Positions 24,479 through 32,203 of a stretch of DNA of 64,000 nucleotides are shown piece after piece; positions within the stretch are counted from its first letter, which is position 1; each line of letters begins with the position of its first letter. The translations under genes and the position numbers were made by a program. The notes under the pieces were generated by a model. It saw only the letters and a program-made list of their open reading frames with translations. It did no database searches and was not told the DNA's origin. Location of the stretch: the NCBI RefSeq assembly GCF_002117935.1, contig NZ_BDJE01000040.1:41124-105123 (forward strand), in the 5' to 3' direction. Origin of the DNA: Nocardioides sp. PD653-B2 (lineage in GTDB: Bacteria > Actinomycetota > Actinomycetes > Propionibacteriales > Nocardioidaceae).

Positions 24479-25399
24479 GTGCCCTCCTCCGACGCTCCTG
24501 GCGCGCTCGCCGGCGCCGAGCCGCTGCCGTACGACTTCCGTCGTCCGATCCAGCTCTCGCGCGAGCACTCGCGGATGTTGCAGCTGACCCTGGACGGCTT
24601 CTGCCGCCAGGCGACGACCGTCTTCACGTCGTCCTTGCGCACCGTCTGCTCGGTCACGCTGTCGTCGATCGAGCAGCGGACGTACGCCGAGTACATCGAC
24701 TCGCTCGACAACTCGACGTACCTCACGGTCTTCTCCGCGGAGCCGCTGTTCAACCAGGGCGTGCTCGAGATCCCGCTGGTCGCGATCATGACCTGCGTCG
24801 ACCACATGCTCGGTGGCCCGGGCCGGCTCGAACAGCCGCAGCGCCCGCTCACCGAGATCGAGGGCGGCGTCGCGGGCGGCATGGTCGAGCGCCTGCTCGG
24901 CGAGATGCGCTACTCGATGGCCACCATCGTGTCCTTCGACCCCGTCGTCCGCGGTGTGGAGTACAGCCCCCAGTTCGCCCAGGTCGCCGGCGCCTCCGAC
25001 GTGATGGTCGCAGCCAGCCTGGAGCTGAAGATCAACGACCGCACGTTCCGGATGACGATGTGCATGCCGTTCTCCGGCCTGCTGCCGCACCTCATCCGCG
25101 CCGCGGCCCCGTCGCCGGTCTCCGATCGCGAGCGTGAGCAGCGCGCGCGCTCCGCCGCCGAGCTGCACGACCAGTTCCAGCGGGTCCCCGTCGACGTCGC
25201 GGTCAGGCTCCGCCCGACCACCCTGGGCCCGGGCGACCTGGCCGCCCTCCAGCCCGGTGACGCGATCCGGCTGCACCACCCCGCCGCCGCGCCCCTCGAG
25301 GTGGTCGCCGACGGCATCAGCTTCGCCCACGCCACCGCCGGGACCAGTGGGTTCCGGCTCGCCGCCCTCATCGTGGGCACCCCGAAGGAGACACCATGA
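24479..25399 (+). CDS. fliM: FliM, C-ring switch protein
   Basis: A 306-residue switch protein. The middle domain (YDFRRPIQLSREHSRMLQLT through FSGLLPHLI) and C-terminal SpoA-type domain (about 225-300) are present. The N-terminal 17 residues (SSDAPGALAGAEPLP) lack the LSQxEIDALL peptide that binds CheY-P in most FliM proteins. GTG 24479 has no Shine-Dalgarno and lies 10 nt after the sigma-28 -10. It overlaps fliN by 4 nt. Confidence 0.92.
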   Translation: MPSSDAPGALAGAEPLPYDFRRPIQLSREHSRMLQLTLDGFCRQATTVFTSSLRTVCSVTLSSIEQRTYAEYIDSLDNSTYLTVFSAEPLFNQGVLEIPLVAIMTCVDHMLGGPGRLEQPQRPLTEIEGGVAGGMVERLLGEMRYSMATIVSFDPVVRGVEYSPQFAQVAGASDVMVAASLELKINDRTFRMTMCMPFSGLLPHLIRAAAPSPVSDREREQRARSAAELHDQFQRVPVDVAVRLRPTTLGPGDLAALQPGDAIRLHHPAAAPLEVVADGISFAHATAGTSGFRLAALIVGTPKETP

Positions 25400-26127
25400 C
25401 CATCGTCTCGACCACGGTCGACACCCAGCTCGCCCTCGCCGCCGCCACTGCCGGAGCCCGGGTGCTCCCCGCGTCCGAGCCGCTGGCCGCGGGCGCGCCC
25501 GTGCCGGGTGACGCCGCCGCGGCCGAGCCGTTCGCGGGCGCCGTGCTCGCCGACCTCGAGGGCTCGGTCGCCGGACGGATCGCCGTGCTCGTCGGCGACG
25601 ACCTGGTCGCCGCGCTCGCCGGCAGCCCGCTCGGCGGGCTCGACCTGGCCGCCGCGCTCCAGCCGACGCTGGACGCGGTCGCCGAGGGCCTCGGTGCCCG
25701 CGTCGGCGCCGCCCGCCAGGTCGACCTCGGCCTGGTCGTCCACGACCTCGGCGGCGCGTTCGTCGCCGTCCCGCTCGCCGGGTCCGGCCCGGTGGCCGCG
25801 ATCCTGATCCCCGAGACCGTGCTCGTGCCGGCCCCGCAGGCGCTCGAGGCACCCGCGCCGGCTCCGATCGAGGGCCGGCGCCGCGGGATCGAGCTGCTGC
25901 ACGGCGTCGACATGGAGGTCACGGTCGAGATCGGCCGCACCCGGATGACCGTGCGGGAGCTCCTCGACCTCTCCCCCGGCGCCGTCCTCGAGCTCGACCG
26001 CGCCGCCGGCAGCCCTGCTGACCTCCTGGTCAACGGGCGCCTGATCGCTCGCGGCGAGGTCGTCGTGATCGACGAGGACTTCGGCCTCCGGATCACCGAG
26101 ATCGTCACCGACGCCGCGGCGGGCTGA
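25396..26127 (+). CDS. fliN: FliN with extended N-terminal domain (FliY-like)
   Basis: A 243-residue C-ring protein. The last 75 residues are the SpoA domain (GVDMEVTVEIGRTRMTVREL; VNGRLIARGEVVVIDEDFG). The first 150 are Ala/Val/Gly-rich with FAGAVLADLEGSVAGRIAVL and look like a degenerate CheC/CheX-type fold, as in FliY; CheC phosphatase residues cannot be confirmed. It overlaps fliM by 4 nt. Confidence 0.88.
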   Translation: MTIVSTTVDTQLALAAATAGARVLPASEPLAAGAPVPGDAAAAEPFAGAVLADLEGSVAGRIAVLVGDDLVAALAGSPLGGLDLAAALQPTLDAVAEGLGARVGAARQVDLGLVVHDLGGAFVAVPLAGSGPVAAILIPETVLVPAPQALEAPAPAPIEGRRRGIELLHGVDMEVTVEIGRTRMTVRELLDLSPGAVLELDRAAGSPADLLVNGRLIARGEVVVIDEDFGLRITEIVTDAAAG

Positions 26128-26128
26128 C

Positions 26129-26581
26129 GTGGTCGAGCTCACCGTCCGGCTGGTCCTCTCCCTCTCCCTCGTCGTCGGCCTCCTGCTGCTGCTCGCCCGC
26201 GTCGGCGGGCGCCGGTTCAAGGGCAAGAACGACGCGATGGTGCGGGTCCTGCACCGTCAGCACCTGTCCCGCAGCACCGCGGTCGCCGTGGTCGCCGTCG
26301 GCAACCGGGTGCTGGTGCTCGGCACCACCGACCAGCAGGTCCGGGTGCTCGCCGAGCTCGACCCCGAGGGCGTGCCCGGGGCCCCGCACGCCGACGGCGA
26401 CGTGCTCTCGCTCGTGTCCGGCGAGGCCACCGCCCCCACGCCCGCACCGGTGCCCGGCACCCATCGCGGTCCGGGCGCTCGGCGCGCCGATCGCCGCCCG
26501 GACGGTCCGCTGACCGGCTCGGTCCTCAGCCCCGACACCTGGCGCCAGGCCCTCGCAGCCGCCACCCGGCGGGCGTCATGA
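26129..26581 (+). CDS. fliO: FliO, export-gate assembly protein
   Basis: A 150-residue protein with one N-terminal membrane helix (RLVLSLSLVVGLLLLLARVG) and a small basic cytoplasmic domain containing VVAVGNRVLVLGTTDQQVRV, the FliO core. A Pro-rich tail follows. GTG 26129 is one base after the fliN stop. FliO helps assemble the FliP ring. Confidence 0.82.
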   Translation: MVELTVRLVLSLSLVVGLLLLLARVGGRRFKGKNDAMVRVLHRQHLSRSTAVAVVAVGNRVLVLGTTDQQVRVLAELDPEGVPGAPHADGDVLSLVSGEATAPTPAPVPGTHRGPGARRADRRPDGPLTGSVLSPDTWRQALAAATRRAS

Positions 26582-27387
26582 GCGGGCGCGGACTCGGCCG
26601 CGCGCTGCTGCTGACCGGCTCCGTCCTCGTCACGGTCCTCACCGCCGTCGTCGCGGCGCCCGTCGCGGCGTACGCCGACCCGGCCGGACCCACCGGACCG
26701 GCCGGGCCCCAGGGCGGCTCCTCCAGCGTCACCATCGGCCTCGACGGTCTCACCAACAGCCCGAGCTCCTCGGTCACCGTGCTGATCGGGCTCACCCTGA
26801 TCTCGCTGCTGCCCGCGATCCTGCTCAGCTGCACGGCGTTCACGAAGATCTTCGTGGTGCTCGGCCTGACCCGCAACGCCCTCGGCCTCCAGCAGACCCC
26901 GCCCAACCAGGTCCTCGCCGGGCTGGCGCTCTTCCTCAGCCTCTTCGTGATGGGCCCGGTGCTCTCGGACATCAACGAGAACGCGCTGCAGCCCTACCTC
27001 GACGGCGACAAGACGACGTCCGTGGCCATCGAGGACGGCATGGCGCCGCTGCGCGACTTCATGCTCGACAACACCGACGACGACGAGCTGATGCTGCTGA
27101 CCAGCGTGGCCGACCGGGACCTCCCCGACGACCGCAGCGACGTCTCGACCGCGACCCTGATCCCCGCCTTCGTGCTCACCGAGCTGAAGCAGGCCTTCAT
27201 CATCGGCTTCATCGTCTTCATCCCCTTCCTGGTCATCGACCTGGTGGTCAGCGGGGCGCTGATGGCGCTCGGCATGATGATGATGCCGCCGGTCATGGTG
27301 TCCCTGCCGTTCAAGCTGCTGCTCTTCGTCCTCGTGGACGGCTGGGCCCTCGTCATCAAGTCACTCGTCGCGAGCTACGGGACCTAG
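26578..27387 (+). CDS. fliP: FliP, export-gate protein
   Basis: A 269-residue gate subunit. It has an N-terminal signal sequence ending near AYADP, then four helices with the family motifs LTRNALGLQQTPPNQVLAGL and ALMALGMMMMPPVMVSLPFK. It forms the core pore with FliQ and FliR. ATG overlaps fliO by 4 nt. Confidence 0.95.
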   Translation: MSGRGLGRALLLTGSVLVTVLTAVVAAPVAAYADPAGPTGPAGPQGGSSSVTIGLDGLTNSPSSSVTVLIGLTLISLLPAILLSCTAFTKIFVVLGLTRNALGLQQTPPNQVLAGLALFLSLFVMGPVLSDINENALQPYLDGDKTTSVAIEDGMAPLRDFMLDNTDDDELMLLTSVADRDLPDDRSDVSTATLIPAFVLTELKQAFIIGFIVFIPFLVIDLVVSGALMALGMMMMPPVMVSLPFKLLLFVLVDGWALVIKSLVASYGT

Positions 27388-27396
27388 GCCGACACC

Positions 27397-27666
27397 ATGT
27401 CCGACACCGCCATCATCGAGATCGCCCTGCGCACCATGGTCGTGGCCCTGAAGCTCTCCGCCCCGATCCTCGTCACGTCGCTGGTCATCGGCTTCGTGGT
27501 CTCGCTCTTCCAGTCGCTGACGCAGATCCAGGAGACGACCCTCGCGTTCGTGCCCAAGGTCGTCGGCGTCGGCGTCGCCCTGCTGCTGTGCGGCAACTGG
27601 ATGATGCACACGCTGGTGAGCTTCACGAGCGACCTCTTCGCGGGTATCCCCGCCCTGCTCGGCTAG
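27397..27666 (+). CDS. fliQ: FliQ, export-gate protein
   Basis: An 89-residue protein with two membrane helices. SLFQSLTQIQETTLAFVPK is the family signature. It lies 9 bp after fliP and 9 bp before fliR. Confidence 0.95.
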   Translation: MSDTAIIEIALRTMVVALKLSAPILVTSLVIGFVVSLFQSLTQIQETTLAFVPKVVGVGVALLLCGNWMMHTLVSFTSDLFAGIPALLG

Positions 27667-27675
27667 GCCGGCCCG

Positions 27676-28437
27676 ATGACGCTGACGGTCTCGGGCGAGC
27701 CGCTCGTCGCCTACCTGCTGGCCTCGGTCCGGATCGTGGCCTGGCTCGCGGTCGTCCCGCCGTTCTCCGGCCGGACCGTGCCGACGATGGCCAAGGTCGT
27801 CCTCGGGCTCGGTCTCGCGTTCGCCGCCGTGCCCGACAGCGGCACGATCCCGGTCGACACGATCAGCCTGGTGCTCAACGTCGGCACCCAGGTCCTCATC
27901 GGGCTCGCGATGGGCTTCATCACGCAGCTGCTGCTCGGCGCCATCGCCGCCGCCGGCGCCCTGATCGACGTCTTCGGTGGCTTCTCACTGGCCCAGGGCT
28001 TCGACCCGCTGTCGATGAACTCCAACACGGTGTTCGGCAAGTTCCACCAGATGCTGGCGACGGTGCTGCTGTTCGTCAGCGGCGGCCACCTGCTGGTGAT
28101 CGGCGGCCTGCTCCGCACGTTCCACTTCCTGCCCCTCGGCACCTCGCCCGAGTGGGGCAGCTTCCCCGACGTGCTGATGACGGCGTTCGGCCTGTTCTTC
28201 ACCACCGCGGTGCAGATCGCGCTCCCGATGATCGCGGTCCTCTTCATCTCCGACCTCGGGCTCGCGCTGCTGACCAAGGTCGCGCCGCAGCTCAACGCGA
28301 TCAACGTGATGTTCCCGGTCAAGATCGGCCTCACCCTGCTGCTCGTCGGCCTGTCCTTCCCGGTCCTCCCCCAGGCGGTCGACCGGCTGGTCGACCTCTC
28401 CACCCAGGCGATGTCCACGATGTCCGGGGCGGGGTGA
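27676..28437 (+). CDS. fliR: FliR, export-gate protein
   Basis: A 253-residue multi-helix gate subunit with the conserved GFITQLLLGAIAAAGALIDV and PQLNAINVMFPVKIGLTLL segments. It completes the FliPQR pore. flhB starts 7 bp after its stop. Confidence 0.94.
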   Translation: MTLTVSGEPLVAYLLASVRIVAWLAVVPPFSGRTVPTMAKVVLGLGLAFAAVPDSGTIPVDTISLVLNVGTQVLIGLAMGFITQLLLGAIAAAGALIDVFGGFSLAQGFDPLSMNSNTVFGKFHQMLATVLLFVSGGHLLVIGGLLRTFHFLPLGTSPEWGSFPDVLMTAFGLFFTTAVQIALPMIAVLFISDLGLALLTKVAPQLNAINVMFPVKIGLTLLLVGLSFPVLPQAVDRLVDLSTQAMSTMSGAG

Positions 28438-28444
28438 GCAGCCG

Positions 28445-29590
28445 ATGACCGGGGAGAAGACCGAGAAGGCGACGCCCAAGCGACGCAAGGAGAACCGCAA
28501 GCAGGGCCAGGTCCCGAGGACCCAGGAGCTCGGCGCCTGGTCGGCCCTGGCGCTGGTGTCGCTGGCGCTCCCGAAGCTGCTCGGCCGCGAGCTGCAGTCC
28601 CTGCAGGAGCTGATGGCCACCAGCCTGAGCTCCGCGCCGGAGGCCGACCTCGGGCTCGCGACGAACCTGCTCGGCGAGGGGCTCTGGCACGTGCTGCTGT
28701 CCCTGGTCGTGCTCGGCTCCGGGGTGGCCGTGATCGGCGTCGCCGGTGCGCTCGCCCAGGGCGGCTTCTACGTCGCGAGCAAGTCGGTCAAGCCCAAGCT
28801 CTCCAAGATCAACCCGCTGCCCGGCTTCAAGCGGATCTTCGGTCCCCAGGTGCTCTGGGAGGGCGCCAAGATGCTGCTGCGCAGCGGCATCGTCGCCCTG
28901 CTCGTCTGGGCAGCCGTGCAGTCGATGATGCCCCTGCTCGGCGGGCTGGTGCCGATGGACGTCGTCCTCCAGGCCGTCGGCGCACACGCCCTCGCGCTGG
29001 TCCGCAACGTCGCGATCGCCGGCGTCGTGCTCGCCGCGGCCGACTACGTCGTGCAGCGGCACCGGGTCGGCAAGCAGACCAGGATGTCCAAGGACGAGGT
29101 CAAGCAGGAGCACAAGCAGTCCGAGGGCGACCCGCAGCTCAAGGGCGCGATCAGGTCCCGCCAGCTCGCGGCCTCCCGCAACCGGATGATGGCCGACGTC
29201 ATGACCGCCGACGTCGTGCTGGTGAACCCGACCCACGTCGCCGTGGCGTTGCGGTACGACGCCGAGCGCGGCGCGCCGCGGGTGGTGGCGCGCGGAGCGG
29301 GGGTGATCGCGGCCTCGATCCGGGAGCGGGCCGGCGAGGCGCGGGTCCCGCTGGTGCGCGACGTACCGCTCGCCCGCGCCCTCTACTCGTCGACGACGGT
29401 GGGTCAGGAGATCCCGGCCGAGCTGTTCGCGGCGGTCGCCCAGGTGCTCGCCTACGTCATCAGCCGCCGGAGCCGGGGCCAGAGCGGCGGCGAGCACCGG
29501 AGCCCGCGCCCCGAGACCGAGCTCCCCGACGTGCCCGTCGCCGGCCGTCGCCGGCGCAACCTCTCAGGTCCGGTCCCGGCCAGCCGATGA
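28445..29590 (+). CDS. flhB: FlhB, export-gate specificity switch
   Basis: A 381-residue gate protein. The Lys-rich start EKTEKATPKRRKENRKQGQV is followed by four helices and the cytoplasmic domain with the self-cleavage site Asn261-Pro262 in NPTH. Cleavage changes secretion from hook to filament proteins, triggered by FliK. The C-terminal 30 residues are a basic tail. The flhA sigma-28 promoter overlaps its last codons and stop. Confidence 0.95.
   Translation: MTGEKTEKATPKRRKENRKQGQVPRTQELGAWSALALVSLALPKLLGRELQSLQELMATSLSSAPEADLGLATNLLGEGLWHVLLSLVVLGSGVAVIGVAGALAQGGFYVASKSVKPKLSKINPLPGFKRIFGPQVLWEGAKMLLRSGIVALLVWAAVQSMMPLLGGLVPMDVVLQAVGAHALALVRNVAIAGVVLAAADYVVQRHRVGKQTRMSKDEVKQEHKQSEGDPQLKGAIRSRQLAASRNRMMADVMTADVVLVNPTHVAVALRYDAERGAPRVVARGAGVIAASIRERAGEARVPLVRDVPLARALYSSTTVGQEIPAELFAAVAQVLAYVISRRSRGQSGGEHRSPRPETELPDVPVAGRRRRNLSGPVPASR
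29563..29588 (+). promoter_or_regulatory. Sigma-28 promoter of flhA
   Basis: CTCAGG (29563-29568), 14 nt, GCCGAT (29583-29588), embedded in the end of flhB. The leader to GTG 29667 is about 72 nt. Confidence 0.78.
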
Positions 29591-29621
29591 GGGCCCTGAC
29601 GCCAGGACGGGGTCGGAACGC

Positions 29622-29639
29622 GGTGCCACGGACGGCGCC
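29622..29639 (+). promoter_or_regulatory. CsrA-type hairpin in the flhA leader
   Basis: GGTGCC - ACGGAC - GGCGCC: a 6-bp stem (one G-U pair) with an ACGGAC loop, 16 nt before the Shine-Dalgarno GGGAG (29656-29660). Confidence 0.6.
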
Positions 29640-29666
29640 CACCCCTGCGACCCCCGGGAGACGTCC

Positions 29667-31715
29667 GTGGACCTCAAGCGACTGAGCCAGCTCGCCGTGC
29701 CCGTCGGCGTGGTCGGCATCATCGTGATGCTGGTCGTCCCGCTGCCGGCGATGGTGCTCGACCTGCTGATCGCGCTGAACATCACCGGCGCCCTGCTCGT
29801 GCTGATGGTCGCGATGTTCGTCCGCCGGCCGCTCGACTTCGCCGCCTTCCCCGCGGTCATCCTGGTGATGACGCTCTTCCGCCTCGCGCTCAACGTGAGC
29901 GCCACCCGGCTCGTCCTCCTCGACGGGTTCGCCGGCAAGGTGATCGACACGTTCGGCCACTTCGTCGTCGGTGGCTCGCTGATCGTGGGACTCATCGTCT
30001 TCGCGATCCTGCTCATCATCCAGTTCGTCGTGATCACCAAGGGCGCCGAGCGGGTGGCCGAGGTCGGCGCGCGGTTCACGCTCGACGCCATGCCCGGCAA
30101 GCAGATGGCGATCGACGCCGACCTCAACTCGGGGCTGATCGACGAGGACGAGGCCCGGCGCCGGCGCGCCGACGTGCACGCGGAGGCCGACTTCTACGGC
30201 GCGATGGACGGTGCGTCGAAGTTCGTCAAGGGTGACGCGATCGCGGCCATCATCATCACGTTGGTCAACCTGGTCGGTGGCTTCGCCGTCGGCGTCGGCC
30301 AGCTGGGCATGCCGTTCAGCGAGGCGGTGACGACGTACAGCCTCCTGTCCGTCGGCGACGGCCTGGTCTCCCAGATCCCGGCGCTGCTGCTGTCGGTCGC
30401 GACCGGCCTGATCGTGACCCGGGCGACCGGTGACGACGACATGGGCTCCGACATCATGCGCCAGGTCACGGCCAACAAGGTGCCCCTGCGGATCGCCGGC
30501 TTCGCGGCCCTCACGCTGTGCCTGATCCCCGGCCTGCCGAAGATCCCCTTCATCATCGCGGGCGGCCTGATGCTGGTGGCGTCGTCGCGGGTCAAGGACG
30601 AGGACGACGGGGTGGTCGACGCGACCGCGACGGCAGCGCTGAGCAACGCGCCCGACACCCCCGAGCTGCTGGCCGCCGAGATCCAGGTCGACCCGCTCGG
30701 CCTCGAGCTGTCCGCCGACCTGATCGATCTGGTCGACGCCTCCAGCGGCGGCGACCTCCTCGACCGGGTCAAGGCGCTGCGCCGCAAGATCGCCACCGAC
30801 CTCGGCATCGTCGCGCCCCCGGTGCGCACCCGCGACAACCTGCAGCTGCCGACCCGCACCTACGCGATCATGCTGTTCGGCATCGAGGTCGCCCGCGGTG
30901 AGGCGCCCCCGGGCACGGTGCTCGCGATCGGCGACTACCTCGGGTCGCTGCCGGGAGAGCCCACCCAGGAGCCGGTGTACGGCCTCGAGGCCAAGTGGAT
31001 CCCGGCCGAGCTGCGCAGCCAGGCCGAGCTGAGCGGCGCGACCGTGGTCGACCGCGCCTCGGTCATCACCACGCACCTGGCCGAGGTGATCACCCAGCAC
31101 GCCGCCCGCCTCCTGGGCCGCGAGGACGTCCGGATGCTCGCCGACGTCGTGAAGCGCACCCACCCGGTCGTCGTCGAGGAGCTCACCCCGGCCCAGCTCA
31201 GCCTGGGTGAGATCCAGCGGGTCCTCCAGACGCTGCTCGACGAGGGCGTCTCCATCCGTGACCTGGTCCGCATCTTCGAGGCACTGTCGCTCCGGGCGTC
31301 GAGGACCAAGGAGCTCGACCCGCTCGTCGAGGCCGCGCGGCTGGCGCTCGGACCGGCCATCGCCGCGCCGTACCTCGTCGACAAGGCACTGCACGCCATC
31401 ACGCTCGAGCCCCGGCTCGAGCAGCGGATCCTCGAGTCGCTGCGGCCCTCGGAGTTCGGGCACTCGATCGCGCTCGACCCGGAGACGAGCCAGGCGCTGA
31501 TGTCGAACCTGGCACACGTCGTCACCTCGGTCGAGAACCGCAACATCCGCCCGGTGCTCGTCTGCGCGCCGCAGGTGCGGGCCGCGGTGCACCGGCTCGT
31601 GCACCCGATCGTGCCGCGACTGGCCGTGCTGTCCTACCAGGAGCTCACCGGCGCCGAGCAGATCCGGTCCGAGGGCGTGATCGGCGCTGAGCAGCGGATG
31701 GCGGTCGGGGCGTGA
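29667..31715 (+). CDS. flhA: FlhA, export-gate protein
   Basis: A 682-residue export-gate protein. Eight membrane helices fill the first 320 residues, with the FHIPEP-type RFTLDAMPGKQMAIDADLNS loop split across two helices. The cytoplasmic ring domain (about 345-682) docks chaperone-substrate complexes; GETQALM-like ETSQALMSNL near the end is typical. GTG 29667 has GGGAG at 6 nt. It is the first gene of its own sigma-28 unit, rather than following flhB passively. Confidence 0.96.
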   Translation: MDLKRLSQLAVPVGVVGIIVMLVVPLPAMVLDLLIALNITGALLVLMVAMFVRRPLDFAAFPAVILVMTLFRLALNVSATRLVLLDGFAGKVIDTFGHFVVGGSLIVGLIVFAILLIIQFVVITKGAERVAEVGARFTLDAMPGKQMAIDADLNSGLIDEDEARRRRADVHAEADFYGAMDGASKFVKGDAIAAIIITLVNLVGGFAVGVGQLGMPFSEAVTTYSLLSVGDGLVSQIPALLLSVATGLIVTRATGDDDMGSDIMRQVTANKVPLRIAGFAALTLCLIPGLPKIPFIIAGGLMLVASSRVKDEDDGVVDATATAALSNAPDTPELLAAEIQVDPLGLELSADLIDLVDASSGGDLLDRVKALRRKIATDLGIVAPPVRTRDNLQLPTRTYAIMLFGIEVARGEAPPGTVLAIGDYLGSLPGEPTQEPVYGLEAKWIPAELRSQAELSGATVVDRASVITTHLAEVITQHAARLLGREDVRMLADVVKRTHPVVVEELTPAQLSLGEIQRVLQTLLDEGVSIRDLVRIFEALSLRASRTKELDPLVEAARLALGPAIAAPYLVDKALHAITLEPRLEQRILESLRPSEFGHSIALDPETSQALMSNLAHVVTSVENRNIRPVLVCAPQVRAAVHRLVHPIVPRLAVLSYQELTGAEQIRSEGVIGAEQRMAVGA

Positions 31716-31948
31716 ACCCCCTGTCGTGGCCGGTGCTGGTCGGGACCCTGCTGGTCGGGTCCCCCGCACTGTGGGCGGCCCAGGTCGAGGGCACGCTGTC
31801 GCCGGACGTGGCCCTGGTGCGGCTGCTCGTCTGCGCGGTCGGCGTCTGGGTCGCGGTCTCGCTCGTCGTCGAGCTCGCGGAGAGCGCGAGCCGGTCGAAC
31901 GTCGTGCCGGAGGAGATCCCGGTCGAGGACCCGACCGACCTGCCCTGA
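31712..31948 (+). CDS. Small two-helix membrane protein after flhA
   Basis: A 78-residue protein with hydrophobic segments at about 5-23 and 33-54 and an acidic tail (PEEIPVEDPTD). GTG 31712 overlaps the flhA stop by 4 nt, so it should be made with FlhA. No family is recognised; a flagellar accessory role is inferred from coupling only. Confidence 0.7.
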   Translation: MNPLSWPVLVGTLLVGSPALWAAQVEGTLSPDVALVRLLVCAVGVWVAVSLVVELAESASRSNVVPEEIPVEDPTDLP

Positions 31949-31955
31949 CATGCAG

Positions 31956-32024
31956 CGACCCGCAGGCGCTGGCCTCCGGGGAGACCGCTCCGGTGGATGT
32001 GAAGACCGGATCGCCTGCGGGTCG
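31956..32024 (-). repeat. Long inverted repeat, structured RNA or terminator
   Basis: CGACCCGCAGGCG (31956-31968) and CGCCTGCGGGTCG (32012-32024) pair perfectly over 13 bp. The 43-nt interior can form further stems (TCCGG with CCGGA). It can serve as terminator for both the flhA unit and the facing exporter unit, but the branched interior is richer than a simple terminator. Confidence 0.7.
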
Positions 32025-32043
32025 GGTGACTGCGATGGATTCA

Positions 32044-32084
32044 CCAGCAGCCTTCACGGGCACTTCCACCCGCGATGTTGCTGG
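32044..32084 (-). ncRNA. Cruciform stem-loop after the 12-codon ORF
   Basis: CCAGCA (32044-32049) pairs with TGCTGG (32079-32084), and within it CGGG pairs with CCCG. Read on the minus strand it lies just after the micro-ORF stop, between it and the long inverted repeat, so ORF, stem-loop and repeat look like one RNA element. Confidence 0.45.
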
Positions 32085-32089
32085 GGCTG

Positions 32090-32128
32090 CTAGCGGGCAG
32101 CCACCTCACGCATCCAAGAATCGATCAT
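32090..32128 (-). CDS. 12-codon ORF behind a 16S-complementary leader
   Basis: ATG 32128 opens a frame reading MIDSWMREVAAR and stops at TAG. Eight nt upstream lies GGAAAGGAGGTGGTCC (32149-32134 region), which can pair with the entire 3' tail of 16S rRNA (complement of GGATCACCTCCTTTC) allowing G-U pairs. No other leader in the window comes near this. It lies about 75 bp downstream of the ABC exporter stop on the same strand. The peptide has no obvious transport or regulatory motif; a leader peptide or ribosome-binding decoy are both conceivable. Confidence 0.55.
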   Translation of the reverse strand: MIDSWMREVAAR

Positions 32129-32203
32129 TCTTCGGACCACCTCCTTTCCCGTGTCCGATCACGGTATGCCGAGGCGCAGGGCCGTTCAAGGGGATATCCG
32201 TCG

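Noticed and set aside
29460..32069. 869-codon open frame on the minus strand opposite flhA
   Set aside because: It is antisense to flhA and the small membrane protein gene, with low-complexity Arg/Asp/Gly content typical of a GC-rich shadow frame; flhA is unmistakable.
32131..32149. Fragment of a 16S rRNA gene (GGACCACCTCCTTTCCC on the plus strand)
   Set aside because: Similarity stops after the tail sequence; no upstream 16S helix sequence is present. Better explained as a hyper-complementary ribosome site read on the minus strand.
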